Assembly (NCBI GenBank): GCA_009760855.2
Contig: WPIO01000349.1
Coordinates: 1-64,000 of the forward strand
Origin: Cristatella mucedo
Taxonomy: Eukaryota; Bryozoa; Phylactolaemata; Cristatellidae
Reading direction: 5' to 3'
DNA: 64,000 bases
In this document: positions 54,644 through 64,000 of the stretch, in pieces
Layout: each line of letters starts with the position of its first letter
Numbering within the stretch: the first letter of the stretch is position 1
Notes under the pieces: model-generated
What the model saw: only the letters and a program-made list of their open reading frames with translations
What the model was told of the DNA's origin: nothing
Databases searched by the model: none
Program-made: the position numbers and the translations under genes

Positions 54644-56395
54644 GTTTAAACAGGACGTTAAACTCGCTTTAAGCTTAGCATCAGGATGTTGGTAAGCCCA
54701 ACCTCCTTTGCAAGCCACTTGTTCCTTTGGACCTATACCATTCACCAGTGCTAAGTAGCTTGTGATTGAGCGAAGCTGTCAGTGCTTTGGAGTGGCTTGG
54801 GTTTGGTAAATATCCATCTAAGTATCGCCCGCGTGGTGTTTGCTAACTGACGAAAAGGAGAGACTTTCTGGCAGATTTATCGCATTGACCTTTAACCACT
54901 GTTGACACAGTGGTTTCGCCACAAATTATGGCAAGGGAGCAGTGCCCACAGAGGTTTATCGTGGTATCGGACATTTCGGAAGCAGTTATCTCCAAGCAGA
55001 GGGGCCTACTCTGGCCCAAGGGCACAAACGAGTGGCGGCTTTACAAGCCAGCCCGTCTCGTTAACTGTCGAGGCTGAATAGGCCTTGAGCAGTTTTATGA
55101 AACTCCTATGACGATCCAAGCTTTGAGTGATGTTCAAGTATGAAAGTGTGCCAATCATCATCTCTTTCGAAGACAGACAAGAACTCGACGCGAACGGAAG
55201 CAGCAAGCCTTCTTATGCATCTTGGCTCGACGCGGTGACTCAGCGATTCAAAACTTTTTAGAAGTTCGCGAATCAAAAGAGGTTGGCAAGTCGGAGCTGG
55301 CCGCCCACGTGCGTAACAGGGCAGCTCATGGAGCACTCTGGTGCTGTGCTTTACGCAAGTCACTCATTTGAAAACGGCATTGGCACTTCCACCTCCTTCC
55401 TGCTGGCAGCTGCTTTTTAATCTCATAAACCTGTTTTATAAATAAAAATCCTGCTATTACCGGCTGACTTTATGGTAAATATTTATATTTATTTAAATAT
55501 AAAATATGGTTTATAAAGTTTCTACCCTAGGGTGTGTCATGGCAACTACGCTGGCTTTGGAGAGCTACTTTAAAGCTACGTTCATAGAAGTACACCGTTG
55601 CTGCGATACAACTTTCCTTGCTGCATTGTCATATGCATCCACAAAGCTACTTTAGTGAGCATGTGTTCACTCCATTGATATTCACTCAAGTGTCCTTCTG
55701 AATCAGTGATAACCCGATGAAGCACAAATAATATTCGATTCCACCGTTGCTGCTTTATTGCCGAGAGAAGGCAACGCTTCCGCTCCCTTGCGGATGTGCT
55801 TTCGGGCGTTATCAAAAATCACTTCAGGCTTCTGGCCGTCATTAGGAATCACGGTGTAGCTGTATAAGTCCTGGCTATGATTAGCATTCATTAAGCGCCA
55901 AGCAGTTCTAATCTAGCTGAATTTTTAGACAGGTCAATGCTCCTGCCCTCTCAGACTCGGCTGACTCGTTCGTGGCTAAGATGAGATGGTTCAGGTTAAG
56001 TGCTTCCGAGTAATGTACTGTCGAGCTGACCTAATCTGTTCAAACAGCGGCAGTGCAACATGAATAGTTTGTGTCTGCTGATACTGGATTCACTTTTAGC
56101 ATCGACGTAGGCATTTACTGTTTCTGGCTGACATGCAGCCTGTGGCGACTTAATTTTGCAGTTAATTTATGGATACTTATGATAAGGCGACATTCTAGAT
56201 TGAACTACTTTCAAAAATCGAAAAAAAGGATGCTGCCGTTGAGCGAGCCGTTATTCTGTTAGATATGCATGTATCGCAAGCTTTTTGTAACTCGAGTGAG
56301 GGGTGAGCCAGGACTAGGCGATCGAGGCAAAAAGACGAAGCATCAGAAGATCAGGTCTGAGTAGCATCCTGCATCCTGCAAAAAAAAACGAATAG
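54644..56395. other. Unassigned DNA
   Basis: Minus-strand frames at 55703-55891 (DLYSYTVIPNDGQKPEVIF) and 54843-55025 look mildly protein-like but belong to no family I know. No exon chain could be built. A short TA-rich repeat ends the stretch (56400-56450). Confidence 0.3.
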
Positions 56396-56449
56396 GTGCA
56401 CACACACACACACATATATATATATATTATATATATATATTATATACTA

Positions 56450-56950
56450 TGCATTTGATAAAGCACCCACTGAGAACTCATCTCTCTCTTTCTGAGCAGC
56501 ACTTTACATATACTGCAAAGGAAACACGATAGAATGGTTAGTGGTAGCATGGTCATGTTGTGTGTGCCTGCTGCTTCCCGGCCACTGCGTGTGCCCCAGC
56601 TCTCGGCGGGGTGGGTTGGACGGTTGGCTCCATGCGGCCTTTGATGTGGGCAGGGTGTTTGGGCGGTTGGCCTAAGGTGCGGGCCTTTGATGTGGGCATG
56701 TGGCCCACCGTAGTGGCACACACCAAGGATGCACTCCCTTATCTGATTGGTTGGTCAGCCCCAAGCTTATATATATATATATATATATGCTACCAGCTGG
56801 GGGAATAAAGAAGAGTCTCGTTCACCGCTCACGTTTCGCCCGCTCGTGTCTTTCGTGAGACTCCAGCGCTCTCTGCAGCCGGAGACACAGTAACATAACA
56901 GTCACGAACAACACGAATAACGTGGTTAGGGGTTAGAGGCTTGCTAAGTT
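56450..56950 (-). mobile_element. LINE-B 3' fragment split by a solo LTR, antisense
   Basis: The reversed tail and hairpin (TTTGATAAAGCACCCACTGA, GCAAAGGAAACACGATAGAA) run to 56555. The LINE-B UTR continues at 56901-56945 (GTCACGAACAACACGAATAA, CGTGGTTAGGGGTTAGA). The two parts join seamlessly once the LTR and one GTCA are removed. Confidence 0.85.
56556..56900 (+). mobile_element. Solo LTR (LTR3), 345 bp, TSD GTCA
   Basis: Starts TGTTGTGTGTGCCTGCTGCT and ends CAGTAACATAACA, so it has TG...CA termini. GTCA flanks it on both sides (56552-56555, 56901-56904). It contains a TA-rich TATA-like stretch (56768-56788), GGGGGAATAAAGAAG as polyadenylation signal and two copies of GGCCTTTGATGTGGGCA. 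There is no internal region. Strand is inferred from the signal order. Confidence 0.85.
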
Positions 56951-57312
56951 AAAGGATTTACAGGTTATCTTCTTATTGCACCCGGTATGCGTTGTAACGG
57001 TCCTGCCGGCATAATCTGTCAATACAAACGCACGATACTTTGTTTAGAACAACAATTTTTCGGAATATCTTTACATATAAGAGGGGTGATAGTTGGGGAA
57101 AGGAAAAAATATAATAAGGTGTTTTTGGAGGGGTTTTTTAAAACAATAATGTAATGTATTCGGGAAAGGTGAAAGAATCTTGAATAAACATAATAACCTA
57201 TCACGAAAGGGAATGTCGGGCACGATGTGTCGGCATGTGGCTGTACGACATAGGAGGTCAGAAGACATGCCGAGCAGGGTGCAGAGGGCAATAAGGCCCC
57301 ACCCACACTGAC
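56951..57312. other. Unassigned DNA
   Basis: Nothing recognised. Confidence 0.35.
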
Positions 57313-57315
57313 ATA

Positions 57316-57352
<37 letters not shown>
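57313..57352. repeat. (CT)n microsatellite
   Basis: About 40 bases of CT with a TTT interruption. Confidence 0.9.
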
Positions 57353-57487
57353 CCCTACTACTCTCTCGCTTCTCTTCCTGCTCAGGAGCTGCCAGCATGA
57401 CGGCTACGTCCGTAGGTACGCTTGCCGCTTGTACTGCCCTCATAAATAGTAACCGTCTCCGATGGCGCTCGGTAATGACAGGGTAGG

Positions 57488-57687
57488 GGCTTTTGGCTCC
57501 GCCCCTGAATGGATAGCGTCACTAAGGCTGGAGACGGAATGAGTGAAAGGAGTGGGGTTTAGCTAGCTCGCAGCCATAAAGCGTGTCATGGTGTTTTTAG
57601 CCTATCTTCACATTATTCATTCGCTTCAGCTTTTAATATTTTGTTTATAAAAGAAAACAAGGTGGATACTGTGAGTGTAATTTAGTT
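57488..57687 (+). repeat. Dispersed repeat R2x, left half
   Basis: GGCTCCGCCCCTGAATGGAT, ACGGAATGAGTG and TTTGTTTATAAAAGAAAACA match 38090-38318. It stops where LINE-B begins; the right half resumes at 61090. Confidence 0.7.
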
Positions 57688-57885
57688 ATGATCAGGCGAT
57701 TGCAGCTGGTGCAAAACTCTGCAGCTAGGCTTGTCTGTCGCGAGCGTCCCAGTTTGCCACATTACACCCTCCACTTCTCGCCGACCTGCACTGGCTACCA
57801 GTCAAGCAACGGATTGACTTCAAGGTTTTGTCGCTCACTTTTAGGTCCCTTCATTCTATGGCTTCAGCCTATCTCTCCGACATAC
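57688..57885 (+). mobile_element. LINE-B copy, left part (continues at 60626)
   Basis: Reads IRRLQLVQNSAARLVCRERP and the nucleotide equivalent of LADLHWLPVKQRIDFKVLSL to SYLSDIL. It is broken at ATAC (57882-57885) by LTR1 and resumes at 60626 with ATACTCCCCCATCAGG. Confidence 0.9.
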
Positions 57886-58346
57886 TGTAGCACTTTGCTG
57901 GCCTTGGCTGAATTTTAGTGCGAACAAGAGCTGTTCGGAGGCGGGCTAGAACTCCTTTGTCCTGGAGCAGTGAGCCAGAGAGGAGCGTCAGTGCGGTTAG
58001 AGAGCAAGAGCTTAAGAGCAAGCCAGGAAGCTGAGACCAGCGGTGTATTAGTTCCTTAGTGTAATGGGCCTTGGTGTCGGGACCAAGACCACTAAGCTCT
58101 TGCCCATTGTCTCTGCAAGGAATTTAAGAGTCGAGCGACTCTTAAATTAAATAAAAAGTCGAGCGACTCCTAAATTAAATAAAAGTCTTAAAAATTCGAG
58201 CGACTCTTAAATTAAAAGCCCGCTCTGGGTCTTTTGTCTGTGGTCTTCGGTCTTTGGTCCGGCTCCGCCGTTGGACTCGTTTCTCTGAAAGGGAGGGAGG
58301 AGGGCGGGCTGTTCGCCGCCGGCAATTGACCGAACAGGACGAGACA

Positions 58347-59542
58347 GATGTATCTCCGTCAGTAACTCCACAAAGTCATAAAGACCATGTGGGTGCTACG
58401 CAGGAGAGTTTTGTATAGCACACTCACAGCTTAAGCGGCTTTCGGTACGCATTCGGTAGCCAACAGACTTCGTCTCACGCAACAAAGAGAAAGTGGGAAG
58501 CATAGCAGAGTTAGGAGAGCAGTTGAGGTAGTGAGTAGCATAGAAGTAGCAGTTCAGGACCGCTGAAAAAGATGTGCCACAGTTGGAGAGCAGATGTCGT
58601 TGCGTAAGAATTGTGGAAGCGAGTTCCACAGTCTAGGACCTGCAGAGCTAAACCTTCTGTCGCCAACTGTCTTTAAGCTGAGGAATGGGACAGCTAAGTT
58701 ATTGTCCACACAGGACCTGAGGGCGCGAAAAGGCTGAAACTGATGCAGCAGTTCAGCTAGGTACGAAGGAGCCAAGCCGTGGCGGGCCTTGTGGATCAGC
58801 ATAAGAACTTTGCTCTGTATCCTTTGCTCAACCGGCAACCATCGTAGCTCTTCCAGCAAAGGTGACACGTGCTCAAACCGCTGGGACTTGAAGACCAGCC
58901 TTGCAGCCATATTCATAGTCGTCTGTAGTGGCAAAATAGCTTTCTTTGGTAGCCCAGCCAAAAGGGAATTACAATAATCAAGCCGAGACAGAACTAAAGA
59001 GCTAGTTAAATTTTTTACAAGCCACTGTGGGAGACAGCTTCTAATCTTGGATAGGGATCGGATGTGATGGCTAGCTGTAGAGGCAGTCTTCTGAATGAAG
59101 CTTTTGAAATTGAGGCAGCTGTCGAACACGACACCTAGATTACGAGCACGTGGTGAAGGTCGCACACTAGTATCACCTATTAGAACAGCAAAGCCTTTTA
59201 ATCCAGCTACACGCTTAGGGTGTCCTATGAGAAGAAGTTCGGTTTTATCGTCATTTAATTTCAGGAAGTTTTCCGACATCCAGGATCGAATATCGGCAAG
59301 GCAAGAATTCAGTTTCTCAGTTTCTGCAGCAGATTCCTACGGTTTAAATGACAAATACAGCTGAGAATCGTCAGCATAGAAGTGATATCCTATTCCATGG
59401 GCCCTAATCACTTTTCCCAGAGGTTGTGTATAAATAGAGAACAGCAAGGGACCAAGTACAGACCCTTGAGGGACTCCACAGGTGACCCTTCTCATGTCTG
59501 AGACCTGACCCCAACACGGATTGAACACAATCAGACAAGTAT
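58347..59542 (-). mobile_element. LINE-A copy inside LTR1, antisense, lightly damaged
   Basis: The minus strand reads [56 protein letters not shown] and on to LSCECAIQNSPA. A stop follows SFKP near 59340 and there is a frame change near 58600. LTR1 sequence flanks both sides (CAGGACGAGACAG and AGGAGGATTCGG). The tail is reduced to a single ATGTA. Confidence 0.92.
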
Positions 59543-59849
59543 GATCTAGGAGGATTCGGTGGACTTCACCGAATACGGTCGTATCGCGCCCGAGCTGGCA
59601 TTTTGTGTTTCTTTCGTGTTTTGTGTGTGCACGCTAGCACGTGGTCCCGGCATAGGGATTTGCTGGTGCGAGCTAGACGTAGTCGGCGTGTGTGGAGTAT
59701 TCCTGCCGCACTGTTGGAAACTGAGTTCTAGTTCTCCGGTTAGGGTTTAGGCTACGGTTCGGGCTCAGTGTGGAGAAGTATTCCCTCCGCAAGAGTGTTG
59801 GTGCTGTCGAGAGCGTGCGAGGAGTGTGGAGATAAAACTGAGCTAGATG

Positions 59850-60375
59850 TGTAACCGAGTTCAAGGGTCCAGCGGCGAACTCCCACTATGGCTCGCTACT
59901 ATCTATGTCCGTTCTGGGTCGTTTCGCCGGGCCCTCCGGTAACAGTGGTTCACGCGTGATCAATCGGGTAAACAACACTTTATATAATACACACGCATGC
60001 GCTATACAAAGGAGGGCACTAAACAAGCCTACAGAGGAAGGTCCTATACAAGGTAAACTAAAGGGTGCGGGATGACGCCGCAAGCGCGGACAAACGTGTT
60101 AGTGCTCAGTCGGCTTCCACAGTCGCACCGTCGTAGGACTCCGTTTTACCTGTACACGCGTACGCCGTCCAAGACCCTGCTAGCTGAATACTCTGTGGTA
60201 GACAGAGCGGACGTCCAACACCGTCGAGAGCTTCCGCCGAAAGAGAGCGAGCACGTTGTACCCAGTTCTCGTCCCCGGAACTCTGGGAGCTGACCCCAGG
60301 CTTTACCCTTCCGGGGCAAGGCGACGCCCAGCCCGACATATCGAATGTCAGTGGGTCTGCCTACTCTAGGGTACA
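59850..60375 (+). mobile_element. Solo LTR (LTR2), 526 bp, TSD GATG
   Basis: Starts TGTAACCGAGTTCAAGGG and ends CTCTAGGGTACA. GATG flanks it at 59846-59849 and 60376-60379. The antisense LTR1 copy at 40.6 kb lacks this block, which confirms the insertion. It differs in sequence from LTR1 and LTR3. Strand is not certain. Confidence 0.85.
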
Positions 60376-60625
60376 GATGCGCAGTGACTTTGTGCGCTGG
60401 CGAATAAAGCTCAGTAAAATCCCCAATTTGTGTGTCTCGCTTTCCAATTCACGCCGCGGACTCACGACCCCCTTTAGTAACGGTAAGCAGGTCAGCGCCA
60501 GAAACGCTCGTTTCGTGGCGGCCTGCTTATTGCCTGTGGGTGCGAACCGAACGGCATTAGGTGCTAGGTTACGCCGCTAGGTAAGCGGCAGGTCAAGCCT
60601 AACCCGCCGAGCCATCGGCGTTACA

Positions 60626-61089
60626 ATACTCCCCCATCAGGCCAAGCATCGTACCACCCGCTTTTCGGAATCCAACAGTCTAGAAATATCTCGTACAAAC
60701 CTTAAATCCTTTGGGGACCGTGCCTTTAGTTCGTATGCTCCCACAGCCTGGAACTCCCTCCCGACCTGCGTCAGAACATCCCCTGACCTAACCACATCTA
60801 AAAGGAACTTTAAAACACGCCTATTTAGGACAGCATTTAGTGGGTCCCTGTGATTCGTCCTTCACGTGCTTATGCGTGCTAACACTGTGCATGCTGCCAC
60901 TAACCACACTTGCATGCTGACCCTTTGCATGTCACCCCTAACCATGTTATTCATTTTGTTTGTTTTTCAAGCAGGATTTTACTTACCATTCAATTGCATT
61001 TCCCTTTGCAGCAAATGTAAAGCGCCTAGAAAGAGATTAAGTTCTCTGAGGGCACTTTATCAAGTACATTACTATTATTATTATTATTA
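60626..61089 (+). mobile_element. LINE-B copy, right part with 3' tail
   Basis: Continues from 57885: AAGCATCGTACCACCCGCTT, AACTCCCTCCCGACCTGCGT, the stop region GTGGGTCCCTGTGATTCGTC, the UTR, hairpin (AAGCGCCTAGAAAGAG) and an ATT tail at about 61068-61089. Confidence 0.92.
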
Positions 61090-61260
61090 TAAGCTGGAAC
61101 TGCCGTTTCCATTCCCTCAAGTTATCTGCCACGCCCCTCCCAGAGATTCGCCAGACCCGGGGACGAATCGCTCGCAAATTTGTCCAAGTTCCGTTTGTTG
61201 CCGTGCCAAGCGAACAGTTCTTGGCTTTGGTCGATGTCAATTCATACATAGTCGTCGTAA
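61090..61260 (+). repeat. Dispersed repeat R2x, right half
   Basis: AACTGCCGTTTCCATTCCCT, AAGTTATCTGCCACGCCCC and GAGATTCGCCAGACCCGG match 38325-38450, directly after the LINE-B tail. Confidence 0.7.
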
Positions 61261-61299
61261 CAAGAGTTTAATATGGATTTAAACTCAGACGAAGGTGCG

Positions 61300-62330
61300 T
61301 CCCTGCATTGCTAGCTGACGTGTTGGTTTCGATTTCCATAGTCCAGTCATGCCCTGTGCTGAGCCGGCTGCTGGCTGCATTAAAACCGCCCGACAGACCA
61401 CAAGTTTGCCAAGCTGCAGAGCCTATATAAAGACCTATAATGAGCTGGACTGTGGGCAGATACTGGTCTGGCGATTGGCTGTCTGAGCAGTGAATGGGTT
61501 GCATGCATGCCTTCCCTGGAGGCTGGGATGCTAGCGAAGCAGCTGCTGTTGCTGCTGCTGACCAGAGATAGCTGCTTCCGGTAGCTGAAGAACCATACAG
61601 CAGATTAACCAACTGTCTATGCAACTGTGACAGAGGGGGCTTCGGTTAAGGCTGCCCAGGCACCGTTGCGAAAATCTCGTGAAGACAAGCACCTCATTTT
61701 TGGCTCGACCCTGCACAGAGCAGTGCCGTTCACAGGATATTGTGAACCCAGCTGACGAACAACACAGGTAGCGTCATCCTCAAGTATTAGGGGGCCAGTT
61801 CGGCACCCCCTGGTCGCTTATCTACCGCCCAGGGACACATGCCCTCCCTTGGCACTCTTCAGCCACTGTTGCAGAGCAATGAGCAACGATGAGCCCGATT
61901 GTCGCTGACGATGTTGTTAGAAAACTGGTGTCTAGGCTAAAGCAATATCTGTTTGCTGTAGAAACTGTAAAACTCAGGAAGCTCTGTCAGCTGTTGAATG
62001 TCACTATCACAGTGCCTGGAGCTGCTGATGAGGCTGTTGAACAAAATTTCAAAGCGGGTGGATAGAAATTGATGTTTTCTAATGCTTGCTATACGATGTA
62101 TCATTATTATTATTATTATTATGACTAACTATCGATTATTATAGTTGTTAATAACCACCAGGGAAGCACCAAAGGTGTCCTGGATCAAGAGCTGCAGTGA
62201 GCCAGCTAATAGACCATATACTTGAGATTTGGATTTCGTCAACCACTTCTAAATTTGACGACGCATTTTAACATCCCGTATCAACTTCTGTAACTCACTG
62301 TTTGCTGGTCTGCCTGCCTGTGCATCAGCT
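61300..62330 (+). repeat. Diverged segmental duplicate D, copy 2
   Basis: Counterpart of 44760-45660. Here a short plus-strand frame is intact at 61889-62065 (58 codons, DDVVRKLVSRLKQYL, KLCQLLNVTITVPGAADEAV). In copy 1 only QLLNVTITVPGTADEAV survives. The frame shows leucine-rich helix-like spacing but no family I can name. A LINE-B-like ATT tail follows at 62100-62123. Confidence 0.6.
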
Positions 62331-62866
62331 GGTCATTGCTGGTGCAATGCTCCGGAGCCAGACCCGTCGTTGGCAAGTGTCGAAATTGCCACACCATGCC
62401 ACTTCTCGCCGACCTGCAGTGGCTCTCAATTAAACAGCCCATCAACTTCTAGGTTCTGTCACTTGCTTTTAGGTCCCGCATGCACTGGCTTTGGCCTGGC
62501 TGGCGCTGGCTTCGGCCTGCCTGTCTTATCTACTTCCCCACAAGGTGAAGAATCATACAGCCAGCTGTTCTGAATCAAATCGTGCAGTCATACCTCATAC
62601 GAACCTCAAAACCGTTGGAGACTGTGCCTTTTGTTCCTTTGCTTTCTCAGCATGAACATCACTACTGCCTCATGTCACAACGTCCCCTAACATGACGACA
62701 TTTACCTGCTCACACTATGTCTGCTGCTTTCGGATGTTACTGCAAAACCTTTTTCGATGATTTGTGTGCAGCCTCTGTATGTAAAGTGCCTAGATAGAGA
62801 GATTTAGCTCTCTCTGACGGTGCTATAAAAATGTATTGTTATTATTAGTACTACTATTATGGTCAG
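62150..62866 (+). mobile_element. LINE-B-related copy, decayed and diverged
   Basis: CTTCTGTAACTCACTGTTTG, CCACTTCTCGCCGACCTGCA and TAGGTCCCGCATGCACTGGC match the LINE-B reverse-transcriptase C-terminus. The end CTAGATAGAGAGATTTAGCT with TGACGGTGCTAT and an ATT tail is a variant LINE-B tail. It is more diverged than the other copies and may represent an older subfamily. Confidence 0.75.
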
Positions 62867-63242
62867 TTAGTCAAATAAAAAATGCATCAGGTTTACAAAT
62901 AATTCCAGCATTCTTCAATTGTCTTCAACAGAAAATGAGTCACCAAGAGATAGGCAGCGAAGGGCTGCATATGACGAAATGAGGCCGGTGACTGGCTGAT
63001 GTGGAAAAATCATTATGATCTGGCAACCCGAGTATCCTGAACACGTGGCTGAAAAATTGAAAGCACTTATGAAAAATGGTTCGATATAAATCCATGCTGT
63101 ACGTTTAGTGTTATTAAAATGTACCTATGCTTTATAGCAGAGCACTTCAGAGCTGCAGTGGACGCATGTTCTGCCTTGTACACTAGCCGGAGTATTTGTA
63201 CAGTGCCATATGCACCGACTCTGCTTATTATGAACCTCCTAT
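62867..63242. other. Unassigned DNA
   Basis: Nothing recognised apart from the flank shared with about 34345-34375. Confidence 0.35.
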
Positions 63243-63425
63243 TAAGTTGAATTACAATAATAATTCATTAGCTGATTAAATAGCCTCATTTGTATAAATG
63301 CTTAATTGCCTTAAAGGTTATCATCAAGGCTTGAAGCGAGCAATGAAGGATTGCCCACTGTAGGGCTTGAGCCCACCACCTCTGTCTTGAACAGCAAGCA
63401 CCTACCTCTGTGATGAGACCCTGGG
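63243..63425 (-). mobile_element. tRNA-derived SINE (S2), antisense, decayed
   Basis: The minus strand reads GGTCTCATCACAGAGGTAGG then AGGTGGTGGGCTCAAGCCC. A body similar to the copy at 9095-9252 follows (AGTGGGCAATCCTTCATTGC, TAACCTTTAAGGC). Confidence 0.65.
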
Positions 63426-63495
63426 AGCATGTTATCTAGTAGCCAGCTGACGAGCTACTCATACTTGTTATCTCTCCAACTGCATTCTTGTAGAA

Positions 63496-63726
63496 ATGGA
63501 GGCTAATCTTCCGAAAGATGCGACCTCTGACCTATCTGATAAGAGACTTGACAGAATACCGGACACCTTGCTGGTGGATGCCTCATCACGTTTGGAGTTG
63601 GATTTGAGTAAGATCAGGGATATTAATTTTGCTCAGGACCTTCGGCAGTTTGTGAATGTTATACGACTGTCTCTACAAGGCTGTGGACTGTCTGAGCTGC
63701 CAGCTAGGCTGTCTGATCTTACAAAG
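63496..63726 (+). CDS. First coding exon of an LRR protein (possible second ROCO-type gene), partial
   Basis: ATG at 63496 (context AGAAATGG) opens 77 codons ending at a strong donor ACAAAG|GTAAGT (63726/63727), phase 0. The peptide starts MEANLPKDATSDLSDKRLDR and continues IPDTLLVDASSRLELDLSKI, VIRLSLQGCGLSELPARLSD. LSLQGCGLSELPARLSDLT fits the LxLxxCxLxxLPxxLxxLx pattern of LRRs, and DLSDKRLDRIP a degenerate repeat before it. The protein seems to begin directly with LRRs, without a signal peptide, so it is probably intracellular. The rest lies beyond the window. Given the ROCO gene on the same strand, a paralogous LRR-Roc-COR gene is a reasonable guess. Confidence 0.65.
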
Positions 63727-63849
63727 GTAAGTGCTCTTGTGTCCAGTCAGACAGCAGTCACCATCAGCATCTGCTTACTCCTAGTCAGCCATGACTGCAC
63801 CATATACTGTCATGTTTAAAAAACCATGCAAGAATTTATTTATTTCAGG

Positions 63850-63990
63850 GCAGTAGTGGCACACTAGGTGAGGCAGTGGCTTTTCACGCCCTTGGTTCCG
63901 AAGTCGTGGGTTCGAATCCTGCGGGGAGCAATGATTTATGCCACTGCAAGTGGTGATGATATAATTCATTTTATATAATTCTTAAAAATA
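63850..63990 (+). mobile_element. tRNA-derived SINE (S2), sense
   Basis: GTGGCACACTAGGTGAGGCA (box A-like), AAGTCGTGGGTTCGAATCCT (box B-like), body TATGCCACTGCAAGTGGTGA and an AATTCATTTTATATAATTC tail. It lies in the first intron of the LRR gene. Confidence 0.8.
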
Positions 63991-64000
63991 ATTATATGTA

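Larger units (their letters stand above)
57886..60625 (+). mobile_element. Solo LTR (LTR1), itself interrupted twice, TSD ATAC
   Basis: Starts TGTAGCACTTTGCTGG and ends GCCATCGGCGTTACA, flanked by ATAC on each side (57882-57885, 60626-60629). Removing the LINE-A (58347-59542) and LTR2 with one GATG (59850-60379) leaves about 1.0 kb, colinear with the antisense copy at 40377-41422. It includes short GTCGAGCGACTC/TTAAATTAAATAAAA repeats (58123-58215) and GCGAATAAAGCTCAG near the 3' end. No gag or pol is present. Confidence 0.85.

Overview
The window is eukaryotic and almost certainly from an animal. It has GT/AG introns with short exons, a death-fold CARD domain, a ROCO-type GTPase, two families of APE-type LINE retrotransposons in many 5'-truncated copies, tRNA-derived SINEs, solo LTRs, MITEs and long microsatellites. 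There is no operon structure and no bacterial signal. The host lineage cannot be fixed from this sequence; a marine invertebrate is my guess, not an observation.

Layout. 1-6.4 kb: LINE fragments and a presumed intron. 6.4-20.0 kb: the best host gene, a plus-strand ROCO gene (last LRR, Roc GTPase, COR). It is followed by two short linker exons and a C-terminal CARD split over two exons. All exon junctions are phase compatible. The long exon has one frameshift at a G run and one in-frame TGA, so this copy is a pseudogene or carries base errors. Its introns hold a nearly complete antisense LINE-A (10.4-13.7 kb), a second antisense LINE-A and a sense LINE-B (17.8-19.25 kb). 20-24.4 kb: little recognisable. 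24.4-30.1 kb: GC-rich stretches, a LINE-A interrupted by a SINE, a degenerate tandem array of about 175-bp units with a LINE-B inside it, and a frameshifted ribonuclease-inhibitor-type LRR gene relic. 30-36 kb: SINEs, microsatellites and unassigned DNA. 36-41.4 kb: LINE-A copies and a solo LTR. 41.6 kb: a pogo/Tigger-like MITE. 43-47.6 kb: LINE-B pieces, a diverged segmental duplicate and the C-terminal endonuclease of an R2-like LINE. 48.8-52.7 kb: a second, decayed copy of part of the ROCO locus (the linker exon plus an antisense membrane-anchor exon). A tiny SPIN-like hAT MITE lies at 51.6 kb. 56.4-61.3 kb: nested insertions with readable target-site duplications. 63.5 kb: the first exon of another LRR gene, running off the right edge.

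Interpretation. The locus looks like a repeat-swollen cluster of LRR/ROCO-type genes. One contains a CARD, suggesting a signalling or innate-immune role (inference). Around it lies a record of LINE, SINE and LTR activity. The SINEs carry the 3' tail of LINE-B, so LINE-B was probably the enzyme source for their movement. 'LINE-A', 'LINE-B', 'S1', 'S2', 'LTR1', 'LTR2', 'LTR3', 'R1', 'R2x' and 'D' are names used only within this annotation.
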